The position numbers were made by a program, and so were the translations under genes. A model generated the notes under the pieces. It was not told the origin of the DNA. It saw nothing but the letters and a program-made list of their open reading frames with translations, and searched no databases. DNA of 36,660 nucleotides from an uncultured Pseudomonadota bacterium (GTDB lineage: Bacteria > Myxococcota_A > Bradymonadia > Bradymonadales > GCA-2716585): positions 1 through 36,660 of the forward strand of contig CAKZKQ010000290.1 of assembly GCA_937123825.1 (NCBI GenBank). The letters run 5' to 3'. Shown here one piece after another: positions 16,261 through 25,700 of the stretch (within the stretch, counting starts at the first letter, position 1; the number at the start of each line of letters is the position of its first letter).

Positions 16261-18658
16261 TGCGCCTGGCCCGGCCCCAAAGTCCCTGCACACCCACGGC
16301 TCGCTGCGCTTTGTCTGGGCGTTGGCCACCTTGGGGCTCCTGATGGCCGGCTGCACCCAGAACGCAGGGACCCAAGACCCCGTGGACAGACCGGATGTGG
16401 GCCAACAAGACGCGGCCTCCAACGACGAAGATGCGGTGGCCGATGACACCGCACAGGAGGTCGTTGAGGATGAGCCGGGTTGTCTAATCGACGCCGACTG
16501 CCCCGACGGCCAAATCTGTGACCCGGAGTTGGCCGATTGCAGGGCCGGCTGCCGTGCCCCCGCAGACTGCCCAAGGTGGACCACCTGCCGAGCGACGGTC
16601 TGCGAACCTGTGCCCTGCGCCATCGACGCCGACTGCGGCAACGGCGCCCGCTGCAACAACACCCAGTGTGAAGATGTCGGGGAAGCTCCGTGCGAGGGCG
16701 ACGAGGACTGTGGTTACCGCTGGCTTTGCGGCGAAGGAGGGCTCTGCGTTGAGCCCGGCTGCTTTGAGAACGCCGATTGCCCAGCCGATCAGTGGTGCCG
16801 CGATGGTGTTTGCCAAACGCGCAGACAGGACTTTGGGCCGCTGGGCTTTGAGCGGCGCTTTCCTTCACCGCTGGCCGAGCACCGGGGCGGCGTCACAGAC
16901 GGGATTTGCGGCGACTGCGCCTTTTGTGCCCGCGTGGAGGCCTTCGGCGGCGCCCTCTTTGACATGGACGGCGACGGCGACCAGGACGTCTTTCTGGGCA
17001 CGGGAGAGCTAGAGGGCCAATCGCCCCCCTGCGTGTACCAAAATGTCTCAGAGCCCGGGAACCTGAGTTTTGAGCCCGACGCACGCCTGTGCACCGACCA
17101 GTACGGGGCGCTGACCAGCGGCGGCGGCGTTGATGTGGACGGCGACGGGGTCGATGAGTTGGTGCTGATGGGCACCCACAAGACGCTGCTGGTGCGCTTT
17201 GAGCCGCAGTTTGAGGTCGTGGATCTGCTGGACCTGCTGCCACCGGACGATTCCGGGCGCCAGTGCGTGGCGGGCGCCATGGTCGCCGCCGATCTGAACT
17301 TTGATGGGCGCGTGGACCTGATGATCGGCTGCCAACTGCTGGGGCTGGTGGGCTGCGGCGCCCCAGCCCGAGACATCGACGCCCAACGCAACCTGGTCTT
17401 TCTCCAAACCCCCGATGGCCAGATGGCGCCGTCGGAGGCGTACCCCGCGCTGCGCAACGAGGGCATCACGCTGGCGCTTGGCGTCATCGACATCAACGAC
17501 GACGGCCTGCCCGATGTCTTGGTGGGCAACGACGACTTTTCGCTGGCGGGCAGCGGCGGCGGCATGCACCCCCCCGGCGACGCGCTGGTTCGCTGCGCCC
17601 CAGACCAACCCTGCAACCACACACGCTGGGCCTTTGGTGAGGGGCTGTGGGAGGGCGGCTCGCTGATGGGCTTTGGCAACATCCACATCGACACGCTCGG
17701 GGACCACCTCTATGCCTCGGACTGGGGCACCAACCGCATGGTCCGCTTTGAACCCGAAGGCACCCCCGTGGACATCTCCCTCGATCTGGGCACCGATGTG
17801 ACTCGCCAGGGCAGCGACTTCCTCTTTGGCTGGGGTGTGGTGGTGGAGGACTTTGATCGCAACGGCCTCGACGACATCTATTTGGCCCAGGGCAGCTCCT
17901 GGCCAGGGATTGAACCCCGCTTTGACCCCCACCACGACGTGGTGTTGCTTCAGCGTGCTGGGCCTGAGTTTGTGGTGCGCGAACATGACGAGGTGGGCCT
18001 GTCTCCCAATGACCTGGAAGACGCGCTGGGGGGCGAAAGCCATTGGGGCACCATCAATTACGCCTCTCGCGGCGCCGTCCGCGCCGATTTGGACGGCGAC
18101 GGCAACCTGGAGCTGCTCACCGGTGCCCTCTGGGGCCGGATCAAGCTCCACACCGAGGTGCCGGCCGACCCTTCTGAGCGTCCGCGCTGCACGCTCATCC
18201 CCCGAGGCGCCTACGTGCCGGCCTACGGGCACAGCCACGCAGTCTCGGGTGAAGGCGCTGTGGATTGGCGACGGCGAGATTTGCAGGGACAGATGCGCTT
18301 TGGCGCTTCGGCGACGATTTTGACCCAGCACAACCGAGGGCTGGTCCGCTTTCCCTCCGGCGCCCAGGTGCCCTTTGACTGCCAGAACACCGCAGGCCCC
18401 ATCGAGGTGGTGGAGCCGCAGTGGATTGAGCTGGAACGCGACGGGCAAGGCCTCCTCATCACCCTCCAAACGCCGTGGCTCACCCAAACGCCCGCACTCG
18501 AAGTCGCCGTGCGCGGCCAAACGCAAGAAGCCGCCATCCTCACCCCCGAGGTGGTCTCGGAGGGACAATGGCGGCTTGAAGGCCCCATGCCCGAAGGCGC
18601 TCAGTGGATGCTCAAACTCGATGGCCGCTGGGTCCCCAGGTGGTTCGACGCGCCTTGA
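16241..18658 (+). CDS. Cys-rich FG-GAP/VCBS-repeat lipoprotein
   Basis: ATG 16241 gives a signal peptide with lipobox LMAGC (lipid Cys38); ATGs at 16196 and 16211 are in frame but deeper inside the preceding gene. The ~805-residue product has an acidic linker, then a Cys-rich region (~81-191) with repeated DADCPDGQIC / ENADCPADQWC-type units common in delta-group surface proteins. The rest is a beta-propeller-type FG-GAP/VCBS array with Ca2+-loop motifs DMDGDGDQD, DVDGDGVDE, DLNFDGRVD, DINDDGLPD, DFDRNGLDD and DLDGDGNLE. The end resembles an ASPIC/UnbV-like module (RFGASATILTQ...). Likely an exported, Ca2+-stabilised surface protein. The partner is unknown. Confidence 0.85.
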   Translation: MDTSTPDAPGPAPKSLHTHGSLRFVWALATLGLLMAGCTQNAGTQDPVDRPDVGQQDAASNDEDAVADDTAQEVVEDEPGCLIDADCPDGQICDPELADCRAGCRAPADCPRWTTCRATVCEPVPCAIDADCGNGARCNNTQCEDVGEAPCEGDEDCGYRWLCGEGGLCVEPGCFENADCPADQWCRDGVCQTRRQDFGPLGFERRFPSPLAEHRGGVTDGICGDCAFCARVEAFGGALFDMDGDGDQDVFLGTGELEGQSPPCVYQNVSEPGNLSFEPDARLCTDQYGALTSGGGVDVDGDGVDELVLMGTHKTLLVRFEPQFEVVDLLDLLPPDDSGRQCVAGAMVAADLNFDGRVDLMIGCQLLGLVGCGAPARDIDAQRNLVFLQTPDGQMAPSEAYPALRNEGITLALGVIDINDDGLPDVLVGNDDFSLAGSGGGMHPPGDALVRCAPDQPCNHTRWAFGEGLWEGGSLMGFGNIHIDTLGDHLYASDWGTNRMVRFEPEGTPVDISLDLGTDVTRQGSDFLFGWGVVVEDFDRNGLDDIYLAQGSSWPGIEPRFDPHHDVVLLQRAGPEFVVREHDEVGLSPNDLEDALGGESHWGTINYASRGAVRADLDGDGNLELLTGALWGRIKLHTEVPADPSERPRCTLIPRGAYVPAYGHSHAVSGEGAVDWRRRDLQGQMRFGASATILTQHNRGLVRFPSGAQVPFDCQNTAGPIEVVEPQWIELERDGQGLLITLQTPWLTQTPALEVAVRGQTQEAAILTPEVVSEGQWRLEGPMPEGAQWMLKLDGRWVPRWFDAP

Positions 18659-18756
18659 AAAGCCGCGCGCCCATCACCCCACCCATTTTCTCTTCAAATG
18701 GACGCCTTGATGCCCCGCCAACACGGGATTTGTCTCTTTTGACGCGCGTTCAGACC

Positions 18757-20049
18757 TCAGGAGACCGTCACACCGCCCACCCGCAGCCATGGATAGCGGT
18801 TGTCGCCAAAGTCCAACGTCTGGCGGCTGATCCCCGTCACCTCACGCAGCATCGAGGCCAGGTTGCCCGAAATCATCGTCTCGCCAAGCGGGTACTTCAC
18901 CTGACCGTTCTCCACGTACCAACTGTTTTTGGCAATGCCAGAGAAGTCGCCGTTGGCCGCCGGGCGCCCTCCGGAAAAACGCCCCAGGATCACGCCGCGC
19001 TCCACACCCGCAATGAGCGCCTCCAGTTCCACGTCACCGGGCTCGATGGCGTAACAGCCGCCGGTATTGACCGCGCGCGGGCGGCCGGTCTTGTTGGCCC
19101 CGTAAAGCCCCAGCAGCGTCCCTTTGAGCACGCCGGACTCAATCAAGGTCTGGTCAGCGGCCTTGATGCCGTCTCCCGTGAAGAAGTAGCCCCCGACAAC
19201 CTCATCTCTGGAGGTGGGACGGCTGCGCAGCGTCACACTGGGGTGCGCGATCTGCTGGCCGACCTGCTCGCTGTAAATCGAGGTCTCGGCGATGATCGAC
19301 TGGTCCTGAAGGGCCGAAGACACAAAGCCCGTCACCATGTCCATGGCCCAGGGGGTGACGATGATGTCCCCCACAAACTTCTTGGGCACCGTGGAGGTCT
19401 TGATGGACCGGGCGCTCTCGTCCAAAAGCTGCGCAAAGCCCGCCATCTCATGCAACGGGCGATCCAGCGCCTTGGTGCTGGCCACGCTGTAGTTGAACGA
19501 CGAGGCCTGCGAGCCCTCCTTGGCGCTAAAGAGCGCGTAGAAGTCGTACTTGCCCTTGTGGACCTCAAAGTGCACCCCGTTGGAGTTGGCCAACGTCTCG
19601 TGGGTGAAGTTGAAGGTCATGGGCGCCTCCGACATCAACACAGTCGGATGGTTCTGGCTGACGTACTGGGTGAACTCCACCAGACGGTCGTACATGGCGT
19701 CGAGGTTGGCCTGCCGGGGGCCGCTCTCAAAACGCTCGGTGGGCTGGTGGGGGGCGATGTCGTGGGCCTCGTCAGGCGGCGCGCCCGAAGCCATCGCCAC
19801 AAGCTGCTCCACGGCCGCGTCCACCGCGTCCCCATGAACCTGGTTGATGATGGTCGAAGCCCGGCGGCTTTGCGAGATCCCCGTCAAAGACAGGCTCACG
19901 TCCGTCATGGTACGGGCCATGGTGACCGCGCCGTGCTCCACGCCAAGCTCGTGCTTCTGGCTGCGGGTCAAGCTGCACTCGGCGCGGTCAAAACCGGCCT
20001 TGGACATCTTCTCCAGCGCGCGCTCAATGATCGATTCATTCTTGCTCAT
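18757..20049 (-). CDS. pmbA: TldE/PmbA subunit of the TldD/TldE protease
   Basis: This 430-residue protein belongs to the TldD/PmbA family and is the non-metal subunit: it has no HExxxH. Recognisable blocks are ECSLTRSQKHELGVEHGAV near the N terminus, TSRDEVVGGYFFTGDGIKA, LGLYGANKTGR and the C-terminal GRFSGGRPAANGDFSGIAKNS-type stretch. I use ATG 20049 because GAAGGGGGG lies 6 bases upstream; ATG 20055 sits on that site. It starts 13 bases after the tldD stop. In E. coli the TldD/TldE heterodimer degrades unfolded peptides and processes microcin B17 and CcdA. No peptide precursor is evident nearby. Confidence 0.93.
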   Translation of the reverse strand: MSKNESIIERALEKMSKAGFDRAECSLTRSQKHELGVEHGAVTMARTMTDVSLSLTGISQSRRASTIINQVHGDAVDAAVEQLVAMASGAPPDEAHDIAPHQPTERFESGPRQANLDAMYDRLVEFTQYVSQNHPTVLMSEAPMTFNFTHETLANSNGVHFEVHKGKYDFYALFSAKEGSQASSFNYSVASTKALDRPLHEMAGFAQLLDESARSIKTSTVPKKFVGDIIVTPWAMDMVTGFVSSALQDQSIIAETSIYSEQVGQQIAHPSVTLRSRPTSRDEVVGGYFFTGDGIKAADQTLIESGVLKGTLLGLYGANKTGRPRAVNTGGCYAIEPGDVELEALIAGVERGVILGRFSGGRPAANGDFSGIAKNSWYVENGQVKYPLGETMISGNLASMLREVTGISRQTLDFGDNRYPWLRVGGVTVS

Positions 20050-20062
20050 CAACATCCCCCCT

Positions 20063-21451
20063 TCACTGACCGCCCATGTGGACGCGGCATTTGATTGAAG
20101 GGCCACCGGCGCCCACAGGCATCAACTGCTTCTTGCCGCAGTACCCCGAGCACTCCCACTCCATCTCATCCGACACCGCCGTGACGGTCTTGAGGACATC
20201 AAAGGCCACCCCAGAGATGGTCGTGTCCTTGATCGCCCGGCCCACCTTTCCATTCTTGATCTCGTAGCCCAGCGACACCCCAAACATGAACTCCGAGGTG
20301 GTGTCCGCCTGCCCGTTGCGGGTCTTGATGAGCAGGTAACCGTCGTCAATGGACGCGATCATCTCTTCGAGCTTGTCGTTGCCGGGCAAGATGGCCGTGT
20401 TGCGCATGCGGATCAGCGGCTCGTCGTCAAACTTGAAGGCGCGCGCGCTGCCGGTGGACTCGACGCCAAAGTGACGCGCGGTGTCGCGGTTGTGCATAAA
20501 GCCCTTAAGCACGCCGTCCTCAATCAAGACCGCGTCTTTGGACTCCACACCTTCATCGTCCATGTGCACCGGCACGGGCAGCGTCTCGCCGTTGTAGGTG
20601 TGCGCAAAGTCGATCATCGAGATCAGCTCGCTGGCCACCTTCTGACCGAGCATGTCCCCGGCCACCGACCCGCCCAGCACCAGATCGGCCTCGGTCGGGT
20701 GCCCAATGGCCTCGTGCGCCAGAATGCCCGTCATGGCGGGCGCCAAAATCACATCGCACAGGCCCGCGCGCGGCGCCACCGCCTGACGCTTGGCCTCCAG
20801 GTGTTCCACCAGCGCCTCGATTTGACCGTGCAGCGCCGCAGGGTCCTCAAAGACGTCCTGAAACTGACCGCGCTGGCTGAAGATCTCCGACAACTCCACC
20901 GGCTGGCCCTGCCCATCCTCGGCGACCACCGTCACGTAGAGGATCGAACGCGGCGTCATCGAATGGCCCTCGGAGCCCGTCGAGGTCACCAGGCGGCGCT
21001 CCATGTCTTCGAGCGACAGGCGCAGCGTGCGGGACTTGAGCCCCTCAAAGCGCTGCGCCATCCATGCGTCGAGCGTCTTCAAAAAAGACAACATCTGGGC
21101 CTGGGTCGCGGGCTCCTTGTCTGAGGTAAAGTCCACGCCGAGGCTGGCCTTGGACGGCGGCAGCGCCTTGGACGCGTCCCCTTGGCGGCTGGCCAGGAAC
21201 GACGCGTTGCGCTCGGCCATCTCCAAAACACGGTCGACCGCCTCGCGGCTGAGTTCGGGCTCTGAGGCAAAGCCCCACTGGCCCTCGCGGTACACGCGCG
21301 CCGAAATGCCGCCGCCGCTGCGCCGGGTGTTTTGCACCACGTCGCCGTTGACCATGCGGATCCACAGGTTGCGGTTCTCGTGCAGGCGAACCTCCCCATA
21401 AACCCCATCGGCCCAGGACAGCTCACCCACCTGAAAATTCTTGATGTCCAT
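20063..21451 (-). CDS. tldD: TldD metalloprotease subunit
   Basis: The 462-residue protein carries the TldD zinc motif HEAIGH (HExxxH, His246-His251) followed by PTEADLVLGGSVAGDMLG, and the downstream conserved blocks MRNTAILPG and GYLLIKTRNGQADT. The Cys residues late in the chain (CSGYCGKK) fit the family's metal-ligand region. ATG 21451 is preceded by GGGGGAGGAG; the longer frame to 21499 adds residues unlike TldD. It is the first gene of a two-gene operon with pmbA, with which it should form a heterodimeric zinc protease in the cytoplasm. A good promoter candidate lies at 21526-21553. Confidence 0.95.
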   Translation of the reverse strand: MDIKNFQVGELSWADGVYGEVRLHENRNLWIRMVNGDVVQNTRRSGGGISARVYREGQWGFASEPELSREAVDRVLEMAERNASFLASRQGDASKALPPSKASLGVDFTSDKEPATQAQMLSFLKTLDAWMAQRFEGLKSRTLRLSLEDMERRLVTSTGSEGHSMTPRSILYVTVVAEDGQGQPVELSEIFSQRGQFQDVFEDPAALHGQIEALVEHLEAKRQAVAPRAGLCDVILAPAMTGILAHEAIGHPTEADLVLGGSVAGDMLGQKVASELISMIDFAHTYNGETLPVPVHMDDEGVESKDAVLIEDGVLKGFMHNRDTARHFGVESTGSARAFKFDDEPLIRMRNTAILPGNDKLEEMIASIDDGYLLIKTRNGQADTTSEFMFGVSLGYEIKNGKVGRAIKDTTISGVAFDVLKTVTAVSDEMEWECSGYCGKKQLMPVGAGGPSIKCRVHMGGQ

Positions 21452-21525
21452 CACTCCTCCCCCACTGGTGCCGCGCCGCATGTCACAGTCAACATTCAAA
21501 GCACAGCCAGTTTATGCAGCTTGTT

Positions 21526-21553
21526 GGTATAAGTCTGAACCACCCCAGGTCAA
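21526..21553 (-). promoter_or_regulatory. Sigma-70-type promoter candidate for tldD-pmbA
   Basis: On the minus strand TTGACC (21548-21553) is followed after 16 bases by TATACC (21526-21531). The predicted start near 21519 leaves a leader of ~68 bases before tldD. Confidence 0.5.
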
Positions 21554-21650
21554 CCGCACAAGGCAGACCACCAACCCCAAAGGCAAGCATCTTTGGAGCG
21601 GCATCAGCGCCATCAACGTCGTCGGTGAGGGAAAGGAGAAGGCACACGGA

Positions 21651-21679
21651 CAACCGCGCCCCAAAATGGGCGCGGGTTG
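21651..21679 (-). terminator. Possible terminator after the Arg-rich membrane protein gene
   Basis: CCGCGCCC (21654-21661) pairs with GGGCGCGG (21668-21675) over a CAAAAT loop, extended by CAA/TTG with one bulged G. It lies ~66 bases after the stop at 21745. The following minus-strand sequence is only moderately T-rich. Confidence 0.4.
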
Positions 21680-21744
21680 GAATCTCCGTTGGGGCGTCGG
21701 GCGAGGTGTTGGGCGCGGTTGGGGGTTGTGCGCACAGGCTCTAA

Positions 21745-22278
21745 TCAGGACGATTGGCCGTAAACCCGGTGGGGGGCGGCGCTGTGCACAGGTGCCTGGG
21801 CAGGCTGTGACGGGGCGCGCAGCTTGCGGTCAAAGTCGGCCAACGCCTGCGCCTCGGCCTCCTGGCGCGCCAACCAGTCGGCCTCTTCGGGATCGACCGG
21901 CTCTGCGGCCATCGCCTCGGGCATGGTCACCTGGGCGCTGGCCATCGCGGCCTGCGCCCGACGGCGTCTGGCCATCAACATCTGGCGACGACGGCCGCGC
22001 CGACGGCGGCCAAGGCCCAAAAAGCGAGCCACGCCGTAAGCGATAAAGGTCACCCCTGCGGCGGCCAGGAGCCAGGGCGTGAAGAAGATGAAGAGGACCG
22101 CAAGCAGCGCCCCCTGCAACCGCCCTCGCCACACGCCCCAGCGGTGGGCCCGGTACATCTGGGCCATGACCTGCTGCGGCGGATACTGAACCATCACCGG
22201 GCGCTGGGCTTGGTCGCCGGACCAGGACATCGTGTGAAGATCAAAAGGATGGGAGGGGGACAAGGTCTGGGTGGTCAT
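21745..22278 (-). CDS. Small Arg-rich membrane protein, unknown function
   Basis: I choose ATG 22278, with AGGAG 12 bases upstream; the frame continues to 22356 without better support. The 177-residue product has a Gln/Pro-rich N-terminal part and a long hydrophobic segment (~56-86), which is one or two helices. A dense Arg cluster follows (GRRRRGRRRQ, then ARRRRAQ, ~91-107), then an Ala/Glu-rich tail. The Arg patch next to the membrane suggests a cytoplasmic C terminus that may bind nucleic acid or phospholipid head groups, which is inference only. I do not recognise a family. Confidence 0.65.
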   Translation of the reverse strand: MTTQTLSPSHPFDLHTMSWSGDQAQRPVMVQYPPQQVMAQMYRAHRWGVWRGRLQGALLAVLFIFFTPWLLAAAGVTFIAYGVARFLGLGRRRRGRRRQMLMARRRRAQAAMASAQVTMPEAMAAEPVDPEEADWLARQEAEAQALADFDRKLRAPSQPAQAPVHSAAPHRVYGQSS

Positions 22279-22713
22279 CGTGTATATGGGCTCCTGACTT
22301 GTGCATCGATGGAGCAGACGCCGCGCTTGGCGCCTGGTGAGACACAATCTGGACACCGCCCGTTAAAACCTTGTTGGGCGCTTGTGAAGAAATGTGAAGT
22401 CCACAACGCCCCACGGACTCAAGGCGCCCATCACCCCTCCCTCATCGGGCACGACAGCAGCCAACTCAGGCCATGCTTGCCGCCCCATCACCACAAAACC
22501 CACAAAACAAATAATAAACACCACTTTTGGTGGCACACAGCAATCTGCGGCCCCAAACCGACGTTCGCGGGCTTAAAAGGCTTCCAAAAGGAATAAAATG
22601 CGCCCAATCATGACTTCACGAGCACATTTGGACTGAGACCACCCACTTTGCCCTCCCAAAGGCCGCCGCAAACAAGGCGCCGCCAAGGGCGATGACCTGG
22701 AGAGCAGCCCACC
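22279..22713. other. Divergent intergenic region
   Basis: No gene is apparent. The segment 22491-22536 is A/C-rich on the plus strand (CCACAAAACCCACAAAACAA) and ends in a small CCAC/GTGG hairpin around TTTT. It probably holds promoters for the genes on both sides, but no clear -35/-10 pair stands out. Confidence 0.5.
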
Positions 22714-25700
22714 ATGCCGCGTTGGAAAACCACCTGCGCGCTGGCGCTGGGGGTTGTGCTCACCCTCTGGGGCGCCACAACCTCAGCACAGCCAGTCCCA
22801 GCGCCCCTCCAACCCTGGATCGCCTGGGCCACGCAAGGCCAAAAGGACCTGGCCTGCTCCCAACTCCAACCCGGCACACACCAATGCGTCTGGCCCGGCG
22901 CGCTGAGCGTCAAGGTCCAGCCCGAAGGCGGGCGGTTTGAACTGCGCGTCTGGCTTGAGGAAGACGCCAACGTCACCCTCCCTGGGGATACGCTGATGTG
23001 GCCCCAGGACGTCAAAGAAGGCGCCGCGGAGTTGGTCGTCGGGCGCGTCGCAGGTGCTCCCTCGGTGCGCCTCAGCGCAGGCCAACACACCATCACGGGG
23101 CTGCTGCGCTGGAGCTCAACGCCCGAATCCATGCCCGTGCCCGCCTCCATCGGACGCGCCGTCATTGAACTCAGCGACGGCACTCGCCTCGACCACCCCA
23201 GGCTCACCGCCCAGGGGCAACTCTGGCTGCGAGAGGCCCGCGTTGAGGCCGCCCCAGAAGACGGCAAAGGCGAGGACTCCCTCAAGGTCAACGTCCACCG
23301 ACGCTTCTTTGATGGCGTGCCGCTGCGGGTCACCCACCGCTTTGAACTCAACGTCACCGGGCCCGCCCGGCAAGTCAGCCTCGGCAAGGTCCTCTTTCCC
23401 AACGCCAGACCCGTGGGCATCCGCACCCCGCTGCCGGTGCGCGTGGGTCAGGACGGCGCCGTGGACGTCTACCTGCGCTCGGGCAGCCACGTCATTGAAA
23501 TCGACACCGTCAACCCCGACGCCCCCACCGAGTTCAAGGTCCCCGGACACATCCGAGAGATCTTTGAAGAGCAGGAGGTCTGGGTCTGGGTCGCCAACGA
23601 CACCTTCCGGGGCCTGACCCTCGACGGCCTCCAACCGGTCGACTCCGAGCGCACCTCCCTGCCCTCCAACTGGCGCGGCGGCGCCACCTTCCTGGCCCTG
23701 CCCGACCAGGCCCTCACCCTTAAAGAGACGCACCGCGGCGAGGTCGATCCAGCGCCCAACATTGTGCGCCTCAACCGGACCTTCTGGCTGGACTTTGATG
23801 GGCGCGGCTACACCGTGGTCGACAACCTCAGCGGGCGCATGAACCGCCAGTGGCGGCTGAACTACTCCAACCAGGGCGCGCTGGGCCGCGTCACCCAACT
23901 GTCCGACTTCAGCGAGTTGCTCATCACTCGACAGCCAGACACAGGGCGCGACGGCGTGGAGCTGCGCAACTCAGCGCTCTCGCTCGAAGCGGCGTTGCGC
24001 CTTGAGGACGCCCTTGATGACCTGGACATCGTGGGCTGGGATCACGACGTCCAGTACCTCTCAGCACACGTCAACGCCCCGCCCGGCTGGGAATTGCTCG
24101 GCGCCCAGGGGGTCGATGAGACTCCCGGCACATGGATCGGCTCGTGGACCACGTTCGACATCTTCTTTTTGCTGATCATGGCCGTGGGCGTGGGCGCGCT
24201 CTGCGGCTGGCCATGGGGCCTGCTGGCGGCGCTGGCGCTCTTGATCAGCCATGGGTACGGCGAGCCTCCCCAATGGGCCTGGGCGCACCTGCTGGCGTCC
24301 TGGGCGCTGCTGCGGGTCTTGCCCGATGGGTGGTGGCGACGGGGCGTGTTGGTTTATCGCGCCGGGGCGCTGCTGGCGCTGGTTTTGGTGCTCGCCCCCT
24401 ACGCACAGGAGCAAATCCGCTTTGCGCTCCACCCCCAGGTCTTTGAAAACCAGTCCTACTCGCGCAAAAACGCCGCCGATGACTTCCTCAGCTCCAGCAT
24501 CGTGGAGCAGGACATGCTCTACGAGCAGGAGCAAGCCATACAGCAGCGCGGCCCCATTGGCACCACCGACATCCCCGCCCCCAGCAGCGGCGCCTGGTCC
24601 CGCAGCGCCAGCTCCCAGGAGGGCCGCAAGCGCGCCAAGGCCGACAACCGGGTCGTCAACGGCTACCGCGACCAATCCAAACTCCAACAACTCGACACCA
24701 AGACCGTCATCCAGACCGGCCCCGGCGTGCAGCGCTGGTCCTGGAACCGCTGGACCCTCAACTGGACCGGGCCGGTGCGCACAGCCCCTCAGGTCCAGCT
24801 GTGGTGGCTCTCTCCGGCCGCCAACCGCACCATGGCCATCGTCCGAGTGCTCTTCCTGGTCCTGCTGGCGATGGTCTTCCTGGCGCCCAGAGACATGCGC
24901 TGGCAGCGCCGACGCAAAGAAGACGAGGACAAAGACGCCAAAGACAACACCAACAAGCGCCCCTGGTGGCGGCGCGCTCTGCTCTGGTCCGCTTTGCTGG
25001 CCACGATTCTGCCCGCCGCGCTCCTGGTTCAACCCACCGAAGCCTCCGCCCAGGATGCCTTCCCCCCGCAGGGCATGCTCGACACGCTGGCCCAACGCCA
25101 GCGCGCCGCGACCCAGTGCCAGGGACCCTGCGTGGTCGCCAGTCAGGCCCGCATGACCATCGACAACCAGGGGCGCTTCACGCTCTGGGCCGAGGTCCAC
25201 GTGCAGCGCGACAGCGCCTGGTTCCTGCCCGGCCCCGGCGAAAACATCCGCCCCGACGCCATCAAGGTCGACGGTCAAATCACCAACGAACTGCGCCGGG
25301 ACGAGCGCGGCATGATCGCCGTGCGCCTTGATCAAGGCCGACGCGTGGTCGAGGCCCAGGGCGCGCTGGCCTCCGCAGCGGTGGTCAAAATGGAGTGGGA
25401 CAGCAACAGCCGCCCAATGCATTTGGAGGTCAAAGCCCCAGACTGGTCGGTCGACGGCCTGAGCCCCAAAGGCGTCGCCGACAACACCATGCGCCTTGCC
25501 CTCAAAGAGACCGCCGAGGCCCCACGCCAGGACGAGCCGCGGGAAAAAACCAGCCCCCTGCCCCCCTGGTTCAGCGTCGAACGCGTCCTGACGCTGGATT
25601 TGCCCTGGCAGATGGTCGTGACCGTGCGCCGGGACAACAACCAGACCCCCCAACAGGTCAAAATGCCGCTGCTCGAAGGCGAAAAGGTGGTGACCGAAGG

